Source: Chloroflexota bacterium
GTDB taxonomy: Bacteria; Chloroflexota; Dehalococcoidia; Lucifugimonadales; UBA3495
Direction of reading: 5' to 3'
DNA: 55,093 bases
Assembly: GCA_027624135.1 (NCBI GenBank)
Contig: JAQBXL010000007.1
Coordinates: 1 to 55,093 of the forward strand
The notes under the pieces are model-generated. The model did not search any database. It saw only the letters and a list, made by a program, of their open reading frames with translations, and was not told the DNA's origin. Position numbers and translations under genes: made by a program. Numbering within the stretch: position 1 is the first letter of the stretch; the number at the start of each line of letters is the position of its first letter. Shown here piece by piece: positions 6,907 through 13,969 of this stretch.

Positions 6907-8268
6907 ATGATCGAAACTTCACCTATTAGAAATCTACTTAGAGATCTACCCCGAAAATGGTTGATCGCCGGAACCGTATTTGGGGCCGCTCTTGCTGTGG
7001 CCTGCGGAAGCTCAGCGACTTCTGACACGTCGCCCACTGGGTCGCCCAAGCAGACACCTAGCGAATCGACAGCAGAGACATCGGTTGGATCACAGTCTTC
7101 CGGTTCGCCCACCGCTACGCTGACCCGGCCACCTGGCGTGTCCGACTCCGAACCGTACACCGGACCCGGCCCTTCGCCGATAGTTGAGCCGGATCCTGAG
7201 TTCCAGGCCAAGTTAGACGACTCAAGCCTACGGACCAGCGGCTGGCGCACGGATTTCAGCCGCCACACAATACCCTTCGATAACATCCTCTCAGGAGGAG
7301 TAGGCCGTGACGGAATCCCGCCGATAGACAGACCCAGGTTCGAGACCATCGAGGAAGTCGATTCGGTGATGAACGACCTGGAGCCGGTGGTGACATTCAA
7401 GATCAACGGCGAGTCGAAGGCTTATCCCCTAGCGATCCTGACCTGGCATGAGATCGTGAACGACACGGTGGGCGGCGTACCGGTTACCGTCACTTTCTGT
7501 CCACTGTGTAATTCGGCGTTGGCCTTTGAGCGGACGCTGGAAGGCCGGGTATTTAATTTCGGAGTGTCCGGGAATCTGCGAAACAGCGACCTGATCATGT
7601 GGGACCGGCAGACCGAAACATGGTGGCAGCAACTCACCGGAGAAGCCATCATCGGAGAGTTGGCGGGCCACCAACTGGACTTTGTGCCAGCTTCCATCAT
7701 CTCGTGGGCCGACTTCAAATTGGCCAATCCTGACTCATTGGTTTTGTCCCGCGAAACCGGTTTCAACCGACCCTATGGCAGCAACCCATACGGTGGCTAC
7801 GACCGGGTGGACCGGCCCCCATTTCTCTTTGACGGGGAGACTGACGGCCGCCTATTGCCCATGCAGCGGGTGGCCGCATTCAACATAGGCCAGGTGTCGG
7901 CGGCTTTCCCGTTCCCAGTGCTGGAAACCGAGCAGGTGGTCAACTACATGGTTAATGGGACCGACGTGGTCGTGTTCTTCAAACCAGGAACCGTTTCGGC
8001 CTTGGACAATGCGTTGATCATCGACTCGAAAGACGTGGGCTCTACGGGCGTTTTTGATGCGGAGCTGGACGGTCAACAGATGTCATTTCGGATCGAAAAT
8101 GGCAGATTCATGGACGACCAAACCGGAAGCGTCTGGAACATCCTGGGCGAGGCTGTGGACGGAGAACTGCTCGGCAAGTCGCTAGCTCCCATCGCCCACG
8201 GCAACCACTTCTGGTTCGCCTGGGGCGCCTTCAATCCCGATACCCTGATCTACAAGGGGCAGGGGTAG
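6907..8268 (+). CDS. DUF3179-domain lipoprotein, Cys form
   Basis: A 453-aa exported protein. Residues 18-33 form a lipoprotein signal ending LAVAC, so Cys33 is the lipidation site. A Ser/Thr/Pro-rich linker follows to about residue 85. The DUF3179 domain then carries YPLAILTWHEIVNDTVGG, VTVTFCPLC with Cys198 and Cys201, FGVSGNLRNSDLIMWDRQTE and, near the end, HFWFAWGAF. The family has no established function. The CPLC pair and the abutting CcdA-like gene suggest a redox-active thiol protein on the outer face of the membrane (inference). A paralogue at 31373-32500 has TGA in place of the first Cys. Translation is probably coupled to the upstream gene, as no intergenic nucleotide exists between them. 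Confidence 0.88.
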   Translation: MIETSPIRNLLRDLPRKWLIAGTVFGAALAVACGSSATSDTSPTGSPKQTPSESTAETSVGSQSSGSPTATLTRPPGVSDSEPYTGPGPSPIVEPDPEFQAKLDDSSLRTSGWRTDFSRHTIPFDNILSGGVGRDGIPPIDRPRFETIEEVDSVMNDLEPVVTFKINGESKAYPLAILTWHEIVNDTVGGVPVTVTFCPLCNSALAFERTLEGRVFNFGVSGNLRNSDLIMWDRQTETWWQQLTGEAIIGELAGHQLDFVPASIISWADFKLANPDSLVLSRETGFNRPYGSNPYGGYDRVDRPPFLFDGETDGRLLPMQRVAAFNIGQVSAAFPFPVLETEQVVNYMVNGTDVVVFFKPGTVSALDNALIIDSKDVGSTGVFDAELDGQQMSFRIENGRFMDDQTGSVWNILGEAVDGELLGKSLAPIAHGNHFWFAWGAFNPDTLIYKGQG

Positions 8269-8296
8269 GCGGTACCGGTACCCGTTTCCCGGTGAC

Positions 8297-8375
8297 GGAA
8301 ATCCCCCTAAATCCCCCTTTGCAAAGTGGGACTTGAGCCTTCCCACTTTCGTAAAGGGGGACCGAGGGGGATTTT
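8297..8375. repeat. Palindromic repeat, copy 2
   Basis: The 79-bp element runs from GGAAATCCCCCTAAATCCCC to ACCGAGGGGGATTTT. It has inverted outer ends and inner arms built from CCCCCTTTGCAAAG and CTTTCGTAAAGGGGG. It is the same family as the copy in queA and those at 8899 and 9906. It lies between the DUF3179 gene and the promoter of the GlcG-like gene and could act as a rho-independent-like 3' hairpin for the former. Confidence 0.85.
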
Positions 8376-8394
8376 CGCTCCCCTGTCGCTTTCC

Positions 8395-8423
8395 TTGCCA
8401 GGCACGTACCCCCCGGTTAGAAT
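8395..8423 (+). promoter_or_regulatory. Promoter of the GlcG-like gene
   Basis: TTGCCA (8395-8400), a 17-nt spacer and TAGAAT (8418-8423) form a near-consensus sigma70 promoter. The start of transcription would fall near 8430, about 28 nt before the ATG. Confidence 0.75.
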
Positions 8424-8449
8424 GGCGGATACTATTCTAACCAGGGGGG
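8409..8449. promoter_or_regulatory. Palindrome overlapping -10 and start of transcription, candidate operator
   Basis: GGTTAGAAT (8415-8423) and ATTCTAACC (8434-8442) are perfect 9-bp inverted repeats 10 nt apart. Flanking C6 (8409-8414) and G6 (8444-8449) extend the symmetry with one unpaired base. The left arm contains the -10 hexamer and the right arm lies just downstream of the predicted start, the placement of a repressor operator. The right G-run is also the Shine-Dalgarno region of the next gene. Confidence 0.55.
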
Positions 8450-8457
8450 ATTTTCTT

Positions 8458-8877
8458 ATGTACGACAAGCCGATGTTGGGTCTGGGTCAAGCACAGGACG
8501 CGATCGCCGCCATCTTGGCCGAGGCCAATAAAGAACCGGACCGGCCTCTAGCCATCTCCATAGTAGACGACACCGGCAGCATCATCGCCTATGCGCGCAT
8601 GGACCGCTGCCGCGAGGTTCCCAAGCGCATGGCCACCCGCAAGGCCTACACCTGCGCACTATCCGGGCAGGACTCCAAGGATTACGCTGAAAGACTGGCC
8701 AGCCAGAATCGCACCGTAGCCGAGATGGGAGACCCCATGCTGGCCGCCGTCCAGGGCGGGGTGGTCATTCTGCATCCTGGGAGCGGCTCGATCATGGGCG
8801 GCATCGGTGTAAGCGGTCTGGCCGCCCAAGAAGACGAAGACCTGGCGAAGATCGGGCTAAAGGCGTTGGGGCTTTAA
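8458..8877 (+). CDS. GlcG/HbpS-family (DUF336) protein
   Basis: A 139-aa protein of the heme-degrading/heme-binding GlcG/HbpS family. The pattern is clear: a helix with LGQAQDAIAAILAEA, then PLAISIVDDTGSIIAYARMD, the ATRKAYTCALSG segment and the Gly-rich end GGVVILHPGSGSIMGGIGVSGL. Family members are small cytosolic or secreted proteins seen in glycolate, propanediol and heme-related operons; the function here is unknown. AGGGGGGA is 7 nt upstream of the ATG. The gene has its own strong promoter with a palindrome over the -10, so it looks individually regulated. The palindromic repeats on both sides suggest a monocistronic unit. Confidence 0.88.
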   Translation: MYDKPMLGLGQAQDAIAAILAEANKEPDRPLAISIVDDTGSIIAYARMDRCREVPKRMATRKAYTCALSGQDSKDYAERLASQNRTVAEMGDPMLAAVQGGVVILHPGSGSIMGGIGVSGLAAQEDEDLAKIGLKALGL

Positions 8878-8898
8878 GAGCTAATAGCTGTTAGAGAC

Positions 8899-9007
8899 GG
8901 AAATCCCCCTAAATCCCCCTTTGCAAAGGGGGACTTGAGCTTCCCAATTTCGTAAAGAGGGACTTGGGCCTTCCCCCTTTCGTAAAGGGGGACCGAGGGG
9001 GATTTCC
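8899..9007. repeat. Palindromic repeat, copy 3 (expanded)
   Basis: This 109-bp element has the same ends as copy 2 (GGAAATCCCCCTAAATCCCC ... GGGGGATTTCC). It carries an extra internal arm: the unit 'acttgagcttcccaatttcgtaaagaggg' is followed by a second version ending in TTTCGTAAAGGGGG. It appears to be a partial tandem duplication of one inner arm. Confidence 0.85.
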
Positions 9008-9040
9008 GTTCCCTTCCCACTCCAAACTTAGGGAGCAACT

Positions 9041-9907
9041 ATGTCCAATCCCAGAGCTGAATTTTCACCCATATTCGACCGCAAGCCTTTGAAGCTGCCC
9101 GGAGGCGCCAGAGTGGCAGTGTGGCCGGTAATCAATGTGGAAGAATGGGACATCAACGAGGCCATGGCCCGAACCGTGCTGCCCACGCCCCAGGGAGTGT
9201 CGGTCATACCCGATATACCCAATTTCGGCTGGTTCGACTATGGACTTCGCGTCGGATTCTGGCGGATGAAACAGGTGTTGGACAATTACGGCATCCGGGC
9301 CACGGTGAGCCTGAACGCCTCTGTGTGTCTTAGCTACCCGCAGATCGTGACTGAGAGCGTGAAATCCGGATGGGAGATGCTGGCCCACAGCTACATACAG
9401 AGGGTGATCAACAAAGAGCCGGACGAACGGGTGGCGATCCAGAAGACCATCAACACCATCAGGGAGTTTACCGGCACCGCCCCCAGGGGTTGGATGGGAC
9501 CCGGGTTGGCCGAGACCTTCGACACGCCAGACATCCTGGCTGAAGAGGGGATCGAGTACGTAGCCGACTGGTGCAACGACGACCAGCCCTACCCCATGAA
9601 GGTGAAGTCGGGCAGCTTGGTCGCTCTTCCCTACACGGTGGAGCTTAATGACATACCGGTCTACCTGGTCCAGCACCACCGCTCTCCCGAGTTATTTGAG
9701 CGGGCCAAGGACCATTTCGACACCCTCTACCGCGAGGGCGCCGACAGCGCACGCATCATGTGCGTATCGACCCACCCGTACATCACCGGCGCCGCCCACC
9801 GCATCAAGTACTACGACAAAATATTCGAGTACATCAGGCAACACGACGACGTGGTTTTCATGACCGGAAGCGAGATCCTAGACTGGTACAACGGAGAGAC
9901 AAAATAA
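9041..9907 (+). CDS. Polysaccharide deacetylase-fold (PuuE-like) hydrolase
   Basis: A 288-aa protein of the NodB/polysaccharide deacetylase superfamily, in the cytosolic PuuE/allantoinase-like branch. Seen are VAVWPVINVEEWD at residues 25-38, the segment DYGLRVGFWRMKQVLDNYGIRATVSLNASV typical of the alpha/beta barrel start, WEMLAHSYIQR with a likely metal His, the GWMGPGLAET loop and STHPYITGAAHRI with another His. There is no signal peptide. GGGAG is 6 nt before the ATG. The stop codon TAA overlaps the first bases of a palindromic repeat (9906 on), so the gene's 3' end is defined by that element. Substrate unknown; related proteins act on allantoin or other C-N bonds. Confidence 0.82.
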   Translation: MSNPRAEFSPIFDRKPLKLPGGARVAVWPVINVEEWDINEAMARTVLPTPQGVSVIPDIPNFGWFDYGLRVGFWRMKQVLDNYGIRATVSLNASVCLSYPQIVTESVKSGWEMLAHSYIQRVINKEPDERVAIQKTINTIREFTGTAPRGWMGPGLAETFDTPDILAEEGIEYVADWCNDDQPYPMKVKSGSLVALPYTVELNDIPVYLVQHHRSPELFERAKDHFDTLYREGADSARIMCVSTHPYITGAAHRIKYYDKIFEYIRQHDDVVFMTGSEILDWYNGETK

Positions 9908-9989
9908 ATCCCCCTAAATCCCCCATTGCAAAGTGGGACTCGAGCTTCCCCCTTTCGTAAAGGGGGACCGAGTGGGATTTGGGGGATTT
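9906..9989. repeat. Palindromic repeat, copy 4
   Basis: The element starts AAATCCCCCTAAATCCCCC at 9906, overlapping the stop codon of the preceding gene, and ends GGGGGATTTC. The inner arms CCCCCTTTCGTAAAGGGGG are well kept. A second partial end (GTGGGATTTGGGGGATTTC) suggests some decay or duplication. Confidence 0.82.
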
Positions 9990-10028
9990 CCGCACCTCAA
10001 CCAAATCAACTCACGGAGAGACAACCAA

Positions 10029-11063
10029 ATGCCATTCGAAGCAGGCAAGATTCAGACCTACGTCGGCACCGGGGAAAAGGGTTATTCCGGAGACGGCGGC
10101 CCGGCTGGCGAGGCCCTCTGCACCGAGCCGTTCATGTGCGATTTCGACGCCGCCGGGAACCTCTTCTTTTCCGAGTCTCGAAATAATGTGATCCGCCGGG
10201 TGGACAAGGCGACCGGAATCGTCACCACTGTGGCGGGCACCGGAGAGGCCGGCTACAGCGGCGACGGCGGCCCCGCCACCCAGGCCACCATGAGAGAGCC
10301 TTATTCCCTCCGGGTGGACCGGAGCACCGGCGACATCTACATCGTCGACCGCCTGTCCGCCGTGATCCGCAAGGTTGCCGCCACCACCGGCATCATCACC
10401 ACCGTGGCGGGCACCGGGGAGCAGGGCTACAGCGGCGATGGCGGTCCTGGACCCCAGGCGATGTTCCGGGAACCAAATGACTGTTTCCTCGACGGCAGGG
10501 GCGGTCTGCTGATTGCCGACATCCAGGACCAGCGCATACGCCGTCTGGACCTGACCTCTGGCATCATCACTACATTCGCCGGCAACGGAGAGAAGGTACG
10601 CAGCGGAGACGGCAAACCGGCTCTGGAAGCGAGCATCATGGGCGCAAGGGCTGTCTGCATGGACAGCAAGGGCAACACCTACATCGCCGAGCGAGAGGGC
10701 AACGGAGTCCGAAAGGTTGACTCGAACGGGATCATGAGCACCCTAGCTGGCAACGGAGAGCGAGGTTACGAGGGAGACGGCGGTCCGGCATTGACGGCGA
10801 CTTGGGGCTCACCCAAGGCCATTCGCTGTGACTCTGGGGACAATATCGTCGTCGTGGACACCGAGAACCATGCCATCCGGCGCATCGACGCGGCCACTGG
10901 AATCGTCACCACCATCGCCGGTGGGCGGTTGGGCGGAGAGGGCGATGGCGGACCCGCCACCGAAGCGGCATTGGACCGGCCCCACGGTTGCGGCATCGAC
11001 GCTCAGGGCAATATATTCGTCGCCGACAGCAACAACCACCGTGTTAGGGTGGTGGGCGTCTAG
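10029..11063 (+). CDS. NHL-repeat beta-propeller protein
   Basis: A 344-aa protein made almost entirely of about six NHL-type blades. Each carries a near-identical linker such as TVAGTGEAGYSGDGGPATQA, followed by a strand pattern of the type D-x-x-G-N-x-(Y/F)-(I/V)-A-D and IRR(V/I)D. The repeat period is about 55 residues. The fold is a propeller often used for ligand or protein binding; some relatives are lyases. I see no signal peptide or anchor, so it may be cytosolic, or the real start may lie upstream. ATG at 10029 was chosen because GGAGAG is 9 nt upstream; the open frame extends upstream through the palindromic repeat, which I take as non-coding. Function unknown. Confidence 0.82.
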   Translation: MPFEAGKIQTYVGTGEKGYSGDGGPAGEALCTEPFMCDFDAAGNLFFSESRNNVIRRVDKATGIVTTVAGTGEAGYSGDGGPATQATMREPYSLRVDRSTGDIYIVDRLSAVIRKVAATTGIITTVAGTGEQGYSGDGGPGPQAMFREPNDCFLDGRGGLLIADIQDQRIRRLDLTSGIITTFAGNGEKVRSGDGKPALEASIMGARAVCMDSKGNTYIAEREGNGVRKVDSNGIMSTLAGNGERGYEGDGGPALTATWGSPKAIRCDSGDNIVVVDTENHAIRRIDAATGIVTTIAGGRLGGEGDGGPATEAALDRPHGCGIDAQGNIFVADSNNHRVRVVGV

Positions 11064-11133
11064 ACTGGACACATCCCCTAGCACCGATCAGATAGGTGCC
11101 TGACATAGCGAAACCCAGAGCAAAGGAGCACCA

Positions 11134-12093
11134 ATGCGGACCATCGATATCCATGCCCACGTAACTCCCGAAGGGTTCATAACGGCCAGTCAACGGGGCG
11201 AGATCTGGCACGGAATGCCCCCAGACGCCATGAATATCCATAGGAATAATCCCAAAACCCATTGGACGCCAGAAGAACGCCTGGCCGACATGAACTCGCT
11301 TGGCGTTGATGTTCAGGTACTGTCCACCAACGCCTATTTCTATAAGTATGACGGCGACTCAAAGGCGGTCGCTCTCATGACACAAGAGTGCAACAACTAC
11401 GTCGCCGAGTTGGTCAAGGACAACCCGGCCCGTTTCTCCGGGTTCTCAACCCTGCCCATGCAGGACATCAAGGCTTCCGTTGCAGAACTGGAACGGAGCA
11501 TGAAGCTGGGGCTAAAGGGCGCGATGATCGGCGACAACGTGAACGGCAAAACCTTCGATGAGAAGGAGTTCATGCCATTTTGGAAGGCTGCCGAGAAGCT
11601 GGGAGCGGTGATCCTGGTGCATCAAGGCGGGGATACGGTGGTGAATCACCGGATCGACCGCTATCACCTGCCGAACACCATCGGGAACCCAGCCGACAGG
11701 GCGGTGACATTCGCCTCACTGGTCTTTGGCGGGGTCATGGACGCCTGTCCCGACCTGAAGGTCTGCCTCTGCCACGGCGGCGGCTACACCTGCTACGGCA
11801 TCGGCCGCATGGACCGGGGCTGGCAGGTGCGCCAAGAAGCCAGGGTCAACATTCAGCAGCCGCCCAGCGCCTATCTCGACAAGTTCTACTACGATTGCCT
11901 GACCCACAGCGAATCAGCCTTGCGCTATCTCATCGACAGCGTGGGCATCGACAGGGTGGTCTTCGGGACCGACTGGCCCTTCGACATGGCCATCGACTGG
12001 CCGGTGTCGTGGCTGTTGGGATTGGAAAGCCTGACTCAGGACGAGAAGGAAGCGATCCTACACAAGAACCTGGAGAAGCTGCTCGGCATCTGA
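11134..12093 (+). CDS. Amidohydrolase family 2 (ACMSD-like decarboxylase/hydrolase)
   Basis: A 319-aa metal-dependent TIM-barrel protein like 2-amino-3-carboxymuconate-6-semialdehyde decarboxylase. Metal-ligand motifs occur in the expected order: DIHAHVTPEG at residues 5-14, a His in VILVHQGGD, LCHGGGYTCYGIGRMDRGW and the Asp in VVFGTDWPFD near residue 280. Family members decarboxylate or hydrolyse aromatic-derived acids. AAAGGAG precedes the ATG by 6 nt. The gene lies in a run of plus-strand catabolic genes and converges on a carboxymuconolactone-decarboxylase-like gene, also typical of aromatic degradation. The precise substrate cannot be read from sequence. Confidence 0.88.
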   Translation: MRTIDIHAHVTPEGFITASQRGEIWHGMPPDAMNIHRNNPKTHWTPEERLADMNSLGVDVQVLSTNAYFYKYDGDSKAVALMTQECNNYVAELVKDNPARFSGFSTLPMQDIKASVAELERSMKLGLKGAMIGDNVNGKTFDEKEFMPFWKAAEKLGAVILVHQGGDTVVNHRIDRYHLPNTIGNPADRAVTFASLVFGGVMDACPDLKVCLCHGGGYTCYGIGRMDRGWQVRQEARVNIQQPPSAYLDKFYYDCLTHSESALRYLIDSVGIDRVVFGTDWPFDMAIDWPVSWLLGLESLTQDEKEAILHKNLEKLLGI

Positions 12094-12114
12094 CGCCAGC
12101 CAGCACAGCCGGTT

Positions 12115-12525
12115 CTACTTCTCGGTTGGCCTCAGCTCGATCACCCGGTCGATGGTGGGCAGGTCCGGCCTAAAAAAGATGCGCCAGGCCTCCAGGGCTC
12201 TGATCCTGGCCACGTGGCCGATCCAGTCGCCGACCAGGTTGATGACGGCCAGAATCTCTTCGGCGGTCGCGCCGGCCTGAACCGCAGCGTGCATGTGGAT
12301 CTGCAGATGCGAGGCCATATCTACCTGGGATATGCAGGCGACGATGATTGAGATCTCCTTGGTCTTCCGGTCTAGTATCTTGCTGTTGATGTACTGGGTT
12401 TCCACGGCGTCGTTGACGGCCTTCAAGAAATCCGGGTCAACCTCGGCCAAAAAGTCGTGCAGACCGTATCGAAACCCTCTCAGGTTGGTAACTCTAGCTA
12501 GTTCTGCCTCTTTGTCTACGGGCAT
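12115..12525 (-). CDS. Carboxymuconolactone decarboxylase / AhpD-like protein
   Basis: A 136-aa all-helical CMD-family protein. The core motif appears as KEISIIVACISQVDMASHLQIHMHAAVQAGATAEEILAVI in consecutive pieces: Glu, one Cys and a His, followed by the A-x-x-x-G-x-(T/S)-x-E-E-I helix. AhpD enzymes have CxxC, but here the second Cys is Asp/Met, so peroxidase-type disulfide chemistry is unlikely. The protein could be a decarboxylase-like or structural member. GGAGG is 6 nt before the ATG. A terminator separates it from the LLM oxidoreductase gene upstream on the same strand. Confidence 0.85.
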   Translation of the reverse strand: MPVDKEAELARVTNLRGFRYGLHDFLAEVDPDFLKAVNDAVETQYINSKILDRKTKEISIIVACISQVDMASHLQIHMHAAVQAGATAEEILAVINLVGDWIGHVARIRALEAWRIFFRPDLPTIDRVIELRPTEK

Positions 12526-12536
12526 CTGGGGCCTCC

Positions 12537-12569
12537 AAAAAGATTGAGGGCCCTTATTAGAGGGCCCTC
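12537..12569 (-). terminator. Terminator between LLM gene and CMD gene
   Basis: GAGGGCCC and GGGCCCTC (12562-12569 with 12546-12553) form an 8-bp GC-rich stem with an 8-nt loop. On the minus strand it is followed by AATCTTTTT, the pattern of an intrinsic terminator for the LLM gene ending at 12590. Confidence 0.75.
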
Positions 12570-12589
12570 TTTGCGAATGGTTTACCTAT

Positions 12590-13756
12590 CTAGCGTTGGT
12601 CGGCGTATACCTGCGCGGCCCGGTCAATTGCCCGGACCCGACCGGCCACCAAGGTTTCCCGCCGTTCGGTCGCCCATCGGTTGGAAGCCAGGGTTGCGGC
12701 CGCAGTGCCTTGGAACTGAGGCATCACGTAGCGGGCCATCAATTCGTAGCTGTGCATCATCTTCTCTCTTGACGTCCAGTCGATGGTTTGGACCAAGAAG
12801 CCACCAAATCCGCCGCTCTGTTCTTGGAGCCGGTTGATCGCTTCAATGCAATCGTCGGGGGTGCCGACGATCCATGCGCCAGACTCCGACATGTTATCGA
12901 CGACCTTGTCCATGGGGCCATCGAATACCGGCTTCCTGCCGTTCGTGCCTTCCGAGTAATCCCTGAGATACTGGGCTGAGCCGATACGGATGTCGTCCAG
13001 GGCTTCTTTGCGTGTTTCCGCCAGATGGACCGGCAGAACCAGTCTCCAATCGTGCCGGTTCATCTGCTGGTTGTGTTTCGCCGCAGATTCTTCGGCTATC
13101 GACCAAAGACCCTTTAGGTCCGCAGGCCCGGCGGACGGGTCACGCGGCACGGTGATGGTCAGCACCGACGCTCCGTGCTTCCCAGCCAGCGTCACCCCGG
13201 ATGGGGTTTGGATCGATGCCACGGAAACTGGCATGTAGGGCTGCTGATAGGTGCGAAGCTGTAATAGGCCTTCGTTAAGTTCGAACCAATCACTCTTATA
13301 GGTGATGGGCTCGGTCTCGGTGAACAGCCGCAAGATGATTCCCAGTGACTCGTCCATCCTCTCTCGCTGGGTCTCGTGGGAGATTCCCATCATATAGGCG
13401 TCGCCGGGCAGAGCGCCCGGTCCCACCCCAAACAGCACTCGGCCGTGAGTCATGTGATCAAGTTGCACCATCCGGTCGGCGACCATCAGGGGGTGATGAT
13501 AGGGCAAGCTCACGACACCAGTGCCCAGTTTGATGTAGCGGGTCCGCTGGGCGGCGGCGGCGATGAATATCTCCGGCGAGGCAATGATCTCCCATCCAGC
13601 CGAGTGGTGTTCACCGATCCAGGCTTCGTCGAATCCAAGGCTGTCCATCCAGTCGATCAATTCCAGGTCCCGGTCCAAAGCCAGGGTTGGGTTCTCACCG
13701 ACCCGGTGGAACGGACCCATGAAAGAACCGAATTTCATCCGCTTAGGCATGTCCAT
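12590..13756 (-). CDS. LLM-class flavin-dependent monooxygenase (limonene monooxygenase-like)
   Basis: A 388-aa bacterial luciferase-fold oxidoreductase. Typical features: KFGSFMGPFH at the first strand, DWMDSLGFDEAWIGEHH near residues 36-52, GTGVVSLPYHHPLMVADRMVQLDHMTHGRVLFGVGPGALPGDA across residues 80-120 in separate motifs, and AWIVGTPDDCIEAINRL near the C-terminus. FMNH2 or F420 supplies electrons; substrates of relatives include terpenes and alkanes. A PTLALDRDLEL stretch near the start matches the limonene-1,2-monooxygenase-like branch. GGAGG is 9 nt before the ATG. Divergent from the MOCOS-like aminotransferase gene over a 213-nt spacer. Confidence 0.9.
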   Translation of the reverse strand: MDMPKRMKFGSFMGPFHRVGENPTLALDRDLELIDWMDSLGFDEAWIGEHHSAGWEIIASPEIFIAAAAQRTRYIKLGTGVVSLPYHHPLMVADRMVQLDHMTHGRVLFGVGPGALPGDAYMMGISHETQRERMDESLGIILRLFTETEPITYKSDWFELNEGLLQLRTYQQPYMPVSVASIQTPSGVTLAGKHGASVLTITVPRDPSAGPADLKGLWSIAEESAAKHNQQMNRHDWRLVLPVHLAETRKEALDDIRIGSAQYLRDYSEGTNGRKPVFDGPMDKVVDNMSESGAWIVGTPDDCIEAINRLQEQSGGFGGFLVQTIDWTSREKMMHSYELMARYVMPQFQGTAAATLASNRWATERRETLVAGRVRAIDRAAQVYADQR

Positions 13757-13969
13757 ATCTCTCTTCCTCCGCAGCTATATCCGCGATCGGCGGTGACGTC
13801 AGTTTAACCTGAGGCTAACCGGATTCCAACCAGATTCCAAATCGAGCCAATGGTTCGCCGCTCCGGTTGGTTGGTATTTTGCTAGAATGCCTTTGTTCCA
13901 TTTCAAACCGCCGAGTTCAGACCAGCCATTTCAAACCAGCAGGTTCAGACCGCCGAGCCTGGAGCCAGA

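Noticed and set aside
8409-8457. RNA thermometer or riboswitch hiding the Shine-Dalgarno of the GlcG-like gene
   Set aside because: The left arm lies in and before the -10 box, upstream of the predicted transcript start, so it would not be in the mRNA. A DNA operator is the better reading.
9933-10028. Upstream start for the NHL gene through the repeat element
   Set aside because: The extra codons translate repeat DNA; GGAGAG fits the ATG at 10029.
10029-11063. The periodic repeats of the NHL gene as a DNA repeat array
   Set aside because: They are coding, with period about 165 bp matching propeller blades and an intact frame.
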